From Deltaproteobacteria bacterium (lineage in GTDB: Bacteria > Desulfobacterota > Desulfovibrionia > Desulfovibrionales > Desulfovibrionaceae): 37,966 nucleotides of DNA. Below are positions 13,216-20,914 of this stretch, piece after piece. Each line of letters begins with the position of its first letter. Position 1 is the stretch's first letter. A program made the translations under genes and the position numbers. The DNA lies in NCBI GenBank assembly GCA_031266055.1, contig JAISBT010000026.1:1-37966 (forward strand), read 5' to 3'. The notes beneath the pieces are model-generated. The model made no database searches. It had not been told where the DNA came from and saw only the letters and a program-made list of their open reading frames with translations.

Positions 13216-15735
13216 ATGCGCGCGAGCCCACCTTCTTTCCGGCAACTGCTGCAAGCCCTGCGGGATAATACAGGCAACCGATCCAGGCTGTTTTTTGACG
13301 GCGGTCTGGGCACCATGCTTCAACGCCGGGGGCTTCCCGCCGGCGTCAGCCCGGAGCTTTTTTGCCTGGAGCGGCCGGAGGTTTTGCTGGGCATACATAA
13401 AGACTATGTTTTGGCTGGGGCGGATGTAATCAGCACCGGCACTTTTGGCGGTAACGCCTTTAAGCTGCCGGAGGAACTGGAAGCCGTGTCCTTTAACCGG
13501 CGGATGGCCGCTCTGGCCAGACAGGCGGCGGATGAGGCCGGGCGCGTAAAAAACCGGAAAGTCTATGTGGCCGGGAGTGTCGGCCCCTGCGGACTTTTTT
13601 TGGCGCCGCTGGGTGAAGTGTCTTTCAGCGCCATGCTGCAGGCGTTTGAAGCGCAGATCCGCGGTCTGGCCCAGGGCGGAGCCGACCTTATACTGATCGA
13701 AACGCAGATTGATCTTGCCGAAACGCGCGCCGCGGTTATTGCCGCGCGGAACGTCAGCGCTTTGCCCGTTGCCGTGACCATGACCTTTGAAGAAGGCGTC
13801 ACCCTGACCGGTTCCAGCCCGGAAATTTGCGCGGCTACCCTTGCCAACCTGGGTGTGGACATTATCGGCACCAATTGCAGCCTGGGCCCGGAACAGATGC
13901 GCGCTATCGCCCTGCGTCTGCTGGAGGCTTCCCCGGTTCCGGTGCTGATACAGCCCAATGCCGGTCTGCCCGAGCTTGTGGACGGGGCGACCGTTTTTCC
14001 CCTGGAGGCCGCGCCTTTTGCCGAACTGTGCATCCCGTTCGCGGAATATGGCGCGCATTTCATCGGCGGTTGCTGCGGCACAACTCCGGAACACATTGCG
14101 GCCTTGCGCCGGAAGACTGAGCATTATCCTGTAAAAATGCGCTATAAAAGCCGCGCGGGATATATTTCCCTGACTTCACGGTTCAAGCTGGTCAACCTGG
14201 GGCAGGGTTACGACTTCGCGATCATTGGCGAAAGGATCAACCCCACAGGCAAAAAATTGCTTTCCCGGGAATTGGTGGAGGGAAAAACCGGTTTAGCCCT
14301 GCGTTTTGCCAGGGAGCAGATTGAGGCCGGGGCGTCGGTGCTGGATGTGAACGTCGGCGCGCCCATGGTGGACGAGGTCGGCACTCTGGCCGCTCTGGTA
14401 AAAGAATTATCCGGCCGGTATTTGCTGCCGCTCTCCCTTGATTCATCCAATATAGAAGCTATTAAAGCGGCGCTTGAATTTTGCGCCGCCTCTCCTCTGG
14501 TCAATTCGATCAGCGGAGAACCCGGCCGGATGGAGGTTTTGGGCCCGCTTTGCCGTGATTTCGGCGCGCCGTTTATTTTATTGCCTTTACAAGGTAAAAC
14601 CTTACCGGTGTCGGCGGAAGAGCGTATAAGCGTACTTAAAGGGTTGCTTGAACAAATGGATGCCTTGCATATACCCAGAACTTTAGCTCTGGTGGATGCG
14701 CTGGTGCTGTCTGTTTCTTCAAACGCCACCGCGGCGGCGGAGTGCCTGAAATTTATCCGTTATTGCGCCGAGGTGCTTAAAATGCCCACGGTTGCCGGTC
14801 TTTCCAATATTTCTTTCGGGCTTCCGGCCAGGGAGCTTGTTAACTCCGCTTTTTTAAATATGGCTGCCGGGGCCGGACTGAGCGCCGTCATCGCCAACCC
14901 GGGCAATCAGCGGATTGCGGAGGCTCACGCGGCATCGCGCCTGCTGCTCGGGCAGGATAAAGACGCCGCGGCGTTTATTTCCGGATATTCCGGCTGGAGC
15001 GCCGCGTCCGGATCTTCCGGCGCTGCCGGAGGGGCAAATCCGCAAACCGCACCAGTGCCGCGCTCTTCGCTCAACCCGCCGGAATCCGGCGCTCTGTCCG
15101 GCGAAGACGATTTGAAAAATGCCGTAGTTCAGGGTATACGGGATGAAATTCTGCCTCTGCTGGAAAAAGTTTTGGACAGCGGCCGGGATCCTTTCAGCAT
15201 CGTCAATGCCGGGCTTATTCCGGGCATTACGGAAGTCGGCGTCAGGTATGAACGCAAAGAATATTTTTTACCCCAGCTTTTGCGTTCGGCGGAAACCATG
15301 CAAAAGGCTTTTGCGCGTTTGAAGCCGTTGTTGGAGCAGGACAGCCGGCAGGTTGCCCGTCAAAAAATCGTCACGGCGACAGTGGAAGGCGATATTCATG
15401 ACATCGGCAAAAATATTGTTAATCTTATGCTGGGTAATCATGGTTTTGAAGTGATTGACCTGGGCAAGGACGTCGGCGCGGAAAAAATAGTGCAGGCAGC
15501 GGTGGAGCATAAAGCCGCGCTTATCGGGTTGTCCGCGCTCATGACCACGACCATGATCCGGATGCAGGACACTTTGAATTTGCTTAAGGAACGTAACTTG
15601 CACAGTATAAAAGTCATGATTGGCGGGGCGGTTGTGACGGAAGCTTTTGCCGGTAGAATCGGCGCGCACGGCTTTGCCGCGGATGCCGTGGAAGCGGTTA
15701 AAGTGGCCAAAAAACTACTTGCGGGTGAAGCGTAA
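13216..15735 (+). CDS. metH: Cobalamin-dependent methionine synthase (short form)
   Basis: Transfers a methyl group from methyltetrahydrofolate through cobalamin to homocysteine. The homocysteine domain comes first (residues 1-310) with zinc ligands Cys221 (GTNCSLGPE) and Cys286-Cys287 (GGCCGTTPEH). The pterin-binding domain follows (about 330-580: IGERINPTGKK, DVNVGAP). A Ser/Gly/Pro-rich linker (about 590-632) leads to the helical cap (634-710) and the Rossmann B12 domain with DIHDIGKN, where His728 is the lower cobalt ligand. The protein ends after the B12 domain (839 residues); the C-terminal AdoMet reactivation domain of E. coli MetH is absent. The ATG at 13216 has AAAGGA upstream; the open frame continues 44 codons earlier without homology. 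Its stop overlaps the thioredoxin start by one base. Confidence 0.96.
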   Translation: MRASPPSFRQLLQALRDNTGNRSRLFFDGGLGTMLQRRGLPAGVSPELFCLERPEVLLGIHKDYVLAGADVISTGTFGGNAFKLPEELEAVSFNRRMAALARQAADEAGRVKNRKVYVAGSVGPCGLFLAPLGEVSFSAMLQAFEAQIRGLAQGGADLILIETQIDLAETRAAVIAARNVSALPVAVTMTFEEGVTLTGSSPEICAATLANLGVDIIGTNCSLGPEQMRAIALRLLEASPVPVLIQPNAGLPELVDGATVFPLEAAPFAELCIPFAEYGAHFIGGCCGTTPEHIAALRRKTEHYPVKMRYKSRAGYISLTSRFKLVNLGQGYDFAIIGERINPTGKKLLSRELVEGKTGLALRFAREQIEAGASVLDVNVGAPMVDEVGTLAALVKELSGRYLLPLSLDSSNIEAIKAALEFCAASPLVNSISGEPGRMEVLGPLCRDFGAPFILLPLQGKTLPVSAEERISVLKGLLEQMDALHIPRTLALVDALVLSVSSNATAAAECLKFIRYCAEVLKMPTVAGLSNISFGLPARELVNSAFLNMAAGAGLSAVIANPGNQRIAEAHAASRLLLGQDKDAAAFISGYSGWSAASGSSGAAGGANPQTAPVPRSSLNPPESGALSGEDDLKNAVVQGIRDEILPLLEKVLDSGRDPFSIVNAGLIPGITEVGVRYERKEYFLPQLLRSAETMQKAFARLKPLLEQDSRQVARQKIVTATVEGDIHDIGKNIVNLMLGNHGFEVIDLGKDVGAEKIVQAAVEHKAALIGLSALMTTTMIRMQDTLNLLKERNLHSIKVMIGGAVVTEAFAGRIGAHGFAADAVEAVKVAKKLLAGEA

Positions 15736-16274
15736 TGTCAACTATATTTATAAGGCTCAAATACGGAATATCCGCCGCGCTTCTGGTTCTGGCGTATGTT
15801 TTGATATGTTTTCCGGGATGCGGGCGCGCCGCGGACGCCGCCGGGGCAGGCGCGGCCGATGATAATGTCTATCAGATTATAACCGCGCCCATGCTAAACA
15901 ACCTGATCGAGAGCCAGGGACAGGGCAAGATCGTTGTCGTGTCTTTCTTCGCTTCCTGGTGCCCGCCGTGCCGTGAAGAGATTCCGCAGCTTGCGCGTTT
16001 ACGCGCCGGAATAACGGATGATGAACTGCTGATGATTGGCATAAGCCTCGATCACAGCCTTGCCGCTTTGCACCGGTTCGCGCGGCGATCCAGGATTAAT
16101 TTTCCGGTTTTTTTGGCGGCGGATGATATTTTAGCCCGGTATGCGGTGGCGTCCATACCCAAAATGCTGGTCTTCACCGGGCAGGGCGAGCTGTTCAAGG
16201 TAATAGACGGAGTCATGCCTGAAGACGCTTTGTCCGCCATGTTGGATTACCTTGTGAGAAACGCGCGTGAATAA
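15735..16274 (+). CDS. TlpA/ResA-like thioredoxin, membrane anchored
   Basis: Periplasm-facing thiol-disulfide oxidoreductase of 179 residues. The N-terminal hydrophobic segment (about residues 8-28) ends at PGC, which could be a non-standard lipobox or simply a signal anchor. The thioredoxin fold carries the active site FASWCPPCREEIPQL (residues about 74-88) and the cis-Pro segment ASIPKMLVF. WCPPC is typical of TlpA/ResA-like reductases that keep cytochrome c or other substrate thiols reduced. The ATG overlaps the metH stop (TAATG) and its 3' end overlaps the acetyltransferase, so metH-trx-acetyltransferase-hpt form one translationally coupled operon. The functional link to MetH is unclear. 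Confidence 0.92.
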   Translation: MSTIFIRLKYGISAALLVLAYVLICFPGCGRAADAAGAGAADDNVYQIITAPMLNNLIESQGQGKIVVVSFFASWCPPCREEIPQLARLRAGITDDELLMIGISLDHSLAALHRFARRSRINFPVFLAADDILARYAVASIPKMLVFTGQGELFKVIDGVMPEDALSAMLDYLVRNARE

Positions 16275-16743
16275 TAACCTTACCTTAAGAAAAGCTGTTA
16301 TAACGGACGTCAAAACAATCCATCAGTTTTTACTTGAAGCGTCAGCGGAAGGCCTTTTGCTGCCGCGTCCTTTAAGTGATTTATATAATCATGTCCGCGA
16401 GTTTTTCGTTTTTGACGATAGAACCAACGGGTGGATAGCCGGGTGTTCCGCTCTTTCCGTAATCTGGGAAGATATCGCCGAGGTGCGCTCCCTGTTTGTG
16501 CGGAAAGACTGCCGGAAACAGGGGCTTGGCGACAAGCTGGTGGAAGCGTGCATTGAAGAAGCCGCAAGCTTTGGTTTAAATAAAATTTTTACTTTAACTT
16601 ATCAGGAAGATTTTTTCAGCCAGGCAGGTTTTAAAGTAATCAAAAAAGAGGTGCTGCCCAATAAGATATGGGCGGACTGCATAAATTGCGCCAAATTCCC
16701 CGATTGTGACGAAATCGCCATGTTGCGGGAGCTGAATAAATGA
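16267..16743 (+). CDS. GNAT N-acetyltransferase, likely short ArgA-type N-acetylglutamate synthase
   Basis: 158-residue GNAT protein. The acetyl-CoA loop is visible as VRSLFVRKDCRKQGLGDKLV (about residues 74-93). The C-terminal signature LPNKIWADCINCAKFPDCDEIAM resembles the short single-domain N-acetylglutamate synthases (Mycobacterium Rv2747 type), which make the first intermediate of arginine synthesis. That assignment is from recollection of the family pattern; a general GNAT role remains possible. Three of the Cys residues in the tail are spaced like a small metal or redox site. The start is GTG, overlapping the thioredoxin gene by 8 nt; the stop overlaps the hpt start (ATGA). Confidence 0.85.
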   Translation: MNNNLTLRKAVITDVKTIHQFLLEASAEGLLLPRPLSDLYNHVREFFVFDDRTNGWIAGCSALSVIWEDIAEVRSLFVRKDCRKQGLGDKLVEACIEEAASFGLNKIFTLTYQEDFFSQAGFKVIKKEVLPNKIWADCINCAKFPDCDEIAMLRELNK

Positions 16744-17270
16744 AAGAAAAATTTGGAAAGGTATTGTTCAGCCGGGGGGATATCAGCAGGCGCGTACAGG
16801 AAATAGCTTCGGACATAAACCGGTTTTATGCCGGGGAACCTTTGGTGGTTTTGTGCGTTTTGAAAGGCGCTTTCATGTTTTTCGCCGATTTAATCAAACA
16901 TGTCACCGTATTGCCGGAGATTGATTTTGTGCGGATTGCAAGTTACGGCAATTCCGTTTCAGCCGGCAAAGCCATAAGTTTTACCAAAGACATTGAGTTG
17001 TCATTGCAGGATAAGCATGTGCTTATTGTTGAAGATATAGTTGATACCGGACACAGCATGCAATTTTTGTTTGGCCAGATGCAGGCTCGCGGCGCAAAGA
17101 GCATGAGGCTTTGCGCTTTGATCGACAAGCAGGAACGCAGAGAAACCGACGTCAAGGTTGATTTGTCCGGTTTTAAGCTTGCTGATGGCTTCATTGTCGG
17201 GTATGGACTTGATTATGCGGAAAAATACCGGGAACTGCCTGAAATCAGGCTGCTGGAGTTTATTCATTAG
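16740..17270 (+). CDS. hpt: Hypoxanthine phosphoribosyltransferase
   Basis: Purine salvage enzyme joining hypoxanthine (or guanine) to PRPP. The type I phosphoribosyltransferase signature VLIVEDIVDTGHSMQFL lies at about residues 95-111. Other family landmarks are VVLCVLKGAFMFFADL (PPi loop), IDFVRIASYGNS and the hood segment GFIVGYGLDYAEKYRELPEI. At 176 residues it is typical. It starts at ATG within the acetyltransferase stop (four-base overlap). Its own TAG stop is the beginning of an AGAGCRNTTT-type repeat that follows immediately, so transcription of this operon probably ends or slows there. Confidence 0.96.
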   Translation: MKEKFGKVLFSRGDISRRVQEIASDINRFYAGEPLVVLCVLKGAFMFFADLIKHVTVLPEIDFVRIASYGNSVSAGKAISFTKDIELSLQDKHVLIVEDIVDTGHSMQFLFGQMQARGAKSMRLCALIDKQERRETDVKVDLSGFKLADGFIVGYGLDYAEKYRELPEIRLLEFIH

Positions 17271-17436
17271 AGCGGTTTAACATTGAAAATGTTGAAATGC
17301 TCTGGCGGCGGACACCGTCGCCCGCCCCGCAGGCGCAGGCGAAACTTGCTTCATCCGCAGCTTCCTTCGTCGCGGAAATGCTTGCAGGCGAGCGAAAGCC
17401 CACTGTTCAGGCAAGCATTTCAAGCGTAAAATGTTC
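17269..17436 (+). repeat. AGAGCATTTT-family element after hpt
   Basis: Starts in the hpt stop codon with AGAGCGGTTTAACATT and its inverted arm (17269-17303), then a GGCGGCGG/CCGTCGCC hairpin, then a truncated core. In place of the second core half there is an 11-bp hairpin GAAATGCTTGC/GCAAGCATTTC (17375-17385, 17411-17421) and the tail CAAGCGTAAAATGTTCT. The last hairpin is the one seen at 190-235. The copy is a mosaic of modules from the family. Confidence 0.8.
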
Positions 17437-17474
17437 TGCTTGACGCTGAATAACTCAAAGGGATGAATGACTTA

Positions 17475-18863
17475 ATGAATGTACTTTGCCCGAATTGCGG
17501 AACAGAATTCAACATTCCTGATCAGATTTACAAAGCTGGCCGGAAGGCGCGTTGCGCCGTGTGCGCATGCATCTTTCTGCTGCCGGACATTCCGGAACCG
17601 GACGCCGCCTGGGATGAACAGCCCGCTCCGGAGGTTTCCGAGCCGCCCCGGCCGCCTTTACCGGAAGGGCCGCCGGAGCCGAGTCCTCCCGCATACGCCA
17701 CAGCTCGGGACACCGCTTTTCAAACCCGCCCGGCGGCGGTGCAGACCGAAGCTTCCGCTACGCGGCAGCTTTCCGGAGAACAGCTTCCTCCGCCGGAACC
17801 TCAACCGGCGCATGCTCCCATGCCTCAGCCAATGCCGGCGCCTCAGCAGGAAGCCGTCCGGGAGCTGCCGCAGACGCCTTCCCGGCAGATGCCTTCGCAG
17901 GGCGCGCCTGTTTTCAAGTCCGACAACCCTGATTTGGACGCGTTTGTGAATGATTCCGCCGTAGCTCCGGCAGCGCAGGCCCCGCCCGCGCCTCCGCCGG
18001 ATCAATCCAGTCTGCCGGTGGATTTTGCGGAATTTGACGAGTTCATCAAATCCGTTGATCAGGATGCCGCCGCTCCGGCAACGCCTCACGTCCCGGAGAA
18101 GCCGCAAATTTCCCCCCAGGCCCAAAATGCGCAAAATGCCCAAAATACTGTGGACGACTGGTCAAACGAACAGGCGCAAGGCCCTGTCGGCCAGGCAAGT
18201 TTTGAGCGGGAAATGGAAGCTGTGTTAAGTCATGCCGCTCCAGGCGCCGGGCTTGAAGAGCTTGAAGAGAAAGATACCGCCTCCCCTAAAAGAAGCAAAA
18301 AAAAGTTTGTTCTGCTGGGCCTGGCGCTGTTGTTCATTGCAGGCGCCGGTATTGGCGCGTATTCCTTGTTTTTTTCCGGTCAGGATGCCGATGAGGAGCT
18401 GCCGGTCAAAACAGTGGATATTCCTCCCGAGACTTTGGCTAAAGTGAATAAAATGGATATACGGACCAGCGGCATCAAATACGATTATATAAGAAACAAA
18501 AAACTTGGCCCGATCCTTGTGCTGGAAGGGCGCGTCACCAACTATTTCGAGACGCCCAAGGATTATATCACGGTTGAGGCCAGGCTTTTAAATTCCAAGG
18601 GCGAAGTGATCAAAACACGTAAACAGGTTTGCGGTGTGGTGCTCACCCCCTTGCAGCTTTCCGATCTTGGACAGAGGGAGCTGGACAGGGCCCTGAGCAA
18701 CCGTATTGAAATAATGGCCAATAATGTCAATGTGATGCCAGGCGCGGACGTTCCGTTTATGGTGGTTATTGTTTACCCGCCGAGCGATGCGGTGGAACTG
18801 GAAGTCAGCGTGGTGGACGCGGCGGATCCGCCTGCCGCGGGATCGAGGGGAACCGGAAACTAG
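17475..18863 (+). CDS. Zinc-ribbon, proline-rich membrane protein with C-terminal DUF3426-like domain
   Basis: The N terminus is an MJ0042-type zinc ribbon: CPNC followed by CAVC in MNVLCPNCGTEFNIPD...ARCAVC. A long Pro/Ala/Gln-rich, low-complexity region (about residues 45-270) follows, then a single transmembrane helix (KKFVLLGLALLFIAGAGIGAY, about 277-300). The C-terminal beta domain of about 160 residues (ILVLEGRVTNYFETPKDYITVEARLL, PFMVVIVYPP) matches the DUF3426 pattern. Function is unknown; the layout suggests a cytoplasmic ribbon linked to a periplasmic sensor domain. The chosen ATG (17475) matches the family start and is 12 nt after AAAGGG. The ATG at 17463 directly touches that sequence, so it is less likely. 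It precedes radA by 8 nt. Confidence 0.85.
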   Translation: MNVLCPNCGTEFNIPDQIYKAGRKARCAVCACIFLLPDIPEPDAAWDEQPAPEVSEPPRPPLPEGPPEPSPPAYATARDTAFQTRPAAVQTEASATRQLSGEQLPPPEPQPAHAPMPQPMPAPQQEAVRELPQTPSRQMPSQGAPVFKSDNPDLDAFVNDSAVAPAAQAPPAPPPDQSSLPVDFAEFDEFIKSVDQDAAAPATPHVPEKPQISPQAQNAQNAQNTVDDWSNEQAQGPVGQASFEREMEAVLSHAAPGAGLEELEEKDTASPKRSKKKFVLLGLALLFIAGAGIGAYSLFFSGQDADEELPVKTVDIPPETLAKVNKMDIRTSGIKYDYIRNKKLGPILVLEGRVTNYFETPKDYITVEARLLNSKGEVIKTRKQVCGVVLTPLQLSDLGQRELDRALSNRIEIMANNVNVMPGADVPFMVVIVYPPSDAVELEVSVVDAADPPAAGSRGTGN

Positions 18864-18871
18864 CTTAATCT

Positions 18872-20224
18872 ATGGCTAAAACCAGAGAAGTATATATATG
18901 TTCCGCCTGCGGAGGACAATCTTTACAGTGGAAAGGCCAGTGCGCGCAATGCGGCGCCTGGAATACGCTGGCGGCAAAAAATCTGCCTGACGGCAAAAAA
19001 AACCTTTCCGCTTCCGCTTTACAGAGCCTCACGCGGTTGTCCGAGGTTCGGGATGTTGTCTCCTCGGCTTTCAGCACAGGCCTGGACGCGCTGGACAGAG
19101 TACTGGGAAACGGTCTTGTGCCCGGAGCGGCGGTTCTTGTGGGGGGAGAGCCGGGCATCGGAAAATCTACCTTGCTGCTGCAACTTGCCGGAGCGGTAGC
19201 CGCTTCCGGCCGCAAGGCGGTTTATCTTTCCGGCGAAGAATCTCTCGGGCAAATCAAAGCCAGGGCGGAGCGCCTGAAGGTGTTGCACGAAAACTTGCTG
19301 GCCATGTCTTCCAATCATATAGACGATATTTTGCCCCATCTTGCCGCCCCTGACGCTCCAAATCTGCTTATCGTCGATTCCGTCCAGACCCTGGCTTCGT
19401 CCCGCGCCGGGGGTCTGCCCGGCAATGTAAGCCAGGTAAGGGCCGTGGCCGGCGAACTTATGGAACACTGCAAAAAAAACGACATTACCCTGCTTATTGT
19501 CGGGCATGTTACCAAAGATGGAACACTGGCCGGCCCCAAGCTGCTTGAACATATGGTCGATACGGTTATTTCCCTGGAGGGCGACCGGGAGCAGATTTTC
19601 AGAATCCTGCGGGTGCTGAAAAACCGTTTTGGCCCGAACCAGGAGTTGTTGCTTTTCCAAATGCTGGGGCAGGGCATGGAACTTATTGGAGATCCCTCGA
19701 CATATTTTCTGGGGGCGCGCGATCCTACGCTTTCCGGCACGGCGGTGGTTATGGCGGTGGACGGACAGCGCACCTTCGCGGTGGAAGTACAGGCGTTGGC
19801 GGCGCGCAGTTATCTGACCATACCCAGACGAACCGCTCTGGGTCTCGACGTAAACCGTTTGTATCTTATTTTGGCGGTGTTGGAAAAACGTCTCAAACTG
19901 AATTTTGGCCAGTCGGATATTTATGCCAAAATAGGCGGCGGGATGCGTTTACAGGAACCTGGTCTGGATTTGGCTCTGGTAGCCGGAATTCTTTCTTCTT
20001 TTTATGATGTGCCCCTCCCCGAGCGCAGCGTTTTTTGGGGTGAAGTTGATTTGAACGGCCAGATCCGCCCGGTAGCCTCCCAGTCTTTACGTAAAGACCA
20101 GGCTGCGCGCCTTGGGTATACCCCGGTTTTTTATCCCAAGGTAGATGCGGAAAGCGGCGGCATCCGCAGTTTGAACGAATTGCTGGAAGCTTTGTTCAGC
20201 AGAAAAGCGTCCGGGAAAAAATAA
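18872..20224 (+). CDS. radA: DNA repair protein RadA
   Basis: RecA-like ATPase that promotes branch migration and processing of recombination intermediates. The zinc finger has Cys10, Cys13, Cys24 and Cys27. The Walker A motif GGEPGIGKST holds Lys98. The RadA-specific motif KNRFG is present (VLKNRFGPNQE). The C-terminal third is the Lon-protease-like domain (LGLDVNRLYLILAVLEKRLKLNF, KIGGGMRLQEPGLDLALV, GEVDLNGQIRPV). At 450 residues it is standard. The ATG follows the DUF3426 gene by 8 nt and has no clear Shine-Dalgarno sequence, which suggests translational coupling. Confidence 0.97.
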   Translation: MAKTREVYICSACGGQSLQWKGQCAQCGAWNTLAAKNLPDGKKNLSASALQSLTRLSEVRDVVSSAFSTGLDALDRVLGNGLVPGAAVLVGGEPGIGKSTLLLQLAGAVAASGRKAVYLSGEESLGQIKARAERLKVLHENLLAMSSNHIDDILPHLAAPDAPNLLIVDSVQTLASSRAGGLPGNVSQVRAVAGELMEHCKKNDITLLIVGHVTKDGTLAGPKLLEHMVDTVISLEGDREQIFRILRVLKNRFGPNQELLLFQMLGQGMELIGDPSTYFLGARDPTLSGTAVVMAVDGQRTFAVEVQALAARSYLTIPRRTALGLDVNRLYLILAVLEKRLKLNFGQSDIYAKIGGGMRLQEPGLDLALVAGILSSFYDVPLPERSVFWGEVDLNGQIRPVASQSLRKDQAARLGYTPVFYPKVDAESGGIRSLNELLEALFSRKASGKK

Positions 20225-20230
20225 TTCTGA

Positions 20231-20296
20231 GGAAGCTACGGCTGAAGACAGCGGCGATGCTCCGCCGTAAAGCGATAATTTCAAGCGCAAAATGCT
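20231..20296 (+). repeat. Partial repeat copy between radA and clpS
   Basis: Only the 3' half of the AGAGCATTTT-family element is present: GGAAGCTACGGCTGAAGACAGC, GGCGATGCTCCGCCGTAAAGC, and the tail TTTCAAGCGCAAAATGCT. It matches the 3' half of the copy at 35433-35609. Confidence 0.7.
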
Positions 20297-20320
20297 ATTA
20301 TTAATGATGCCGGAGAAAAT

Positions 20321-20623
20321 ATGGGTGGTTCGCAAGGCGAAACTTTGGTCACGGTTGAACATAAAGTCAAGGAACCCAGGCAAGCCAAGGTAATTTTACT
20401 GAACGACGATTACACGTCCATGGAATTTGTGGTGCGCGTGCTCATGGAAATATTTCGCAAAACCGGGGCTGAAGCTGAAAGGATCATGCTGCTTGTTCAC
20501 GAAAAAGGCCGCGGAGAATGCGGTACGTATCCGGTTGAAGTGGCTGAGACAAAGGCTGTCCAGGTACACAGCAAAGCCAGAGAGGAAGGGTTTCCCTTGC
20601 GTTGTTTGCTGGAGTATATTTAG
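20321..20623 (+). CDS. clpS: ATP-dependent Clp protease adaptor ClpS
   Basis: N-recognin that binds proteins with N-terminal Leu, Phe, Tyr or Trp and delivers them to ClpA. The 100-residue protein has a flexible N-terminal arm (residues 1-20) and the folded core KVILLNDDYTSMEFVVRVL. The pocket residues Asn28, Asp29 and His60 (LLVHEKGRG) and the gate Met34 can all be seen, so it should bind N-degrons. ATG start with CGGAGA upstream. It is followed by a large inverted-repeat element and then clpA; the aat gene for N-terminal tagging lies next. Confidence 0.97.
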   Translation: MGGSQGETLVTVEHKVKEPRQAKVILLNDDYTSMEFVVRVLMEIFRKTGAEAERIMLLVHEKGRGECGTYPVEVAETKAVQVHSKAREEGFPLRCLLEYI

Positions 20624-20797
20624 GGAAACGCTGATTTATTTCCTTGAGGGGGCTTTGCCCTCCGCAGACTCCCCCGGCAGGGGAATGATTCTTCCTGCAC
20701 TCTCATTGTTATTTCAATGAGATATAATGAGGGGGTTCGGGGGAAATCATTTCCCCCGGCGGGGTTTGGGGCGGAGCCCCAATTAATCAGTGTATCC
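20623..20797. repeat. Long imperfect inverted-repeat element between clpS and clpA
   Basis: The left end GGAAACGCTGATTTAT pairs with the right end ATTAATCAGTGTATCC, and GC-rich inner arms (GGGGCTTTGCCC..., CCCCCGGCAGGGGAATGATT against AAATCATTTCCCCCGGCGGGG) continue the symmetry around a central AT-rich segment with CAATGAGATATAATGAG. It starts in the clpS stop codon. Directly after it the 11-mer GTGTATCCTTA is repeated in tandem. It may be a MITE or a strong terminator separating clpS from clpA. Confidence 0.7.
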
Positions 20798-20811
20798 TTA
20801 AGTGTATCCTT

Positions 20812-20846
20812 AGCATTTTAACATATTGAAAATATTGGAATGCTCT
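20812..20846 (+). repeat. Degenerate AGAGCATTTT hairpin upstream of clpA
   Basis: AGCATTTTAACATATT pairs imperfectly with AATATTGGAATGCT. It is the first module of the AGAGCATTTT repeat family alone, 69 nt before clpA. Confidence 0.6.
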
Positions 20847-20914
20847 AACTTCCCGCAACGGCTGAACTTTGAAAAAACGCAACTTCCCGTCGGGATAAGG
20901 AAATTGAATAAATC

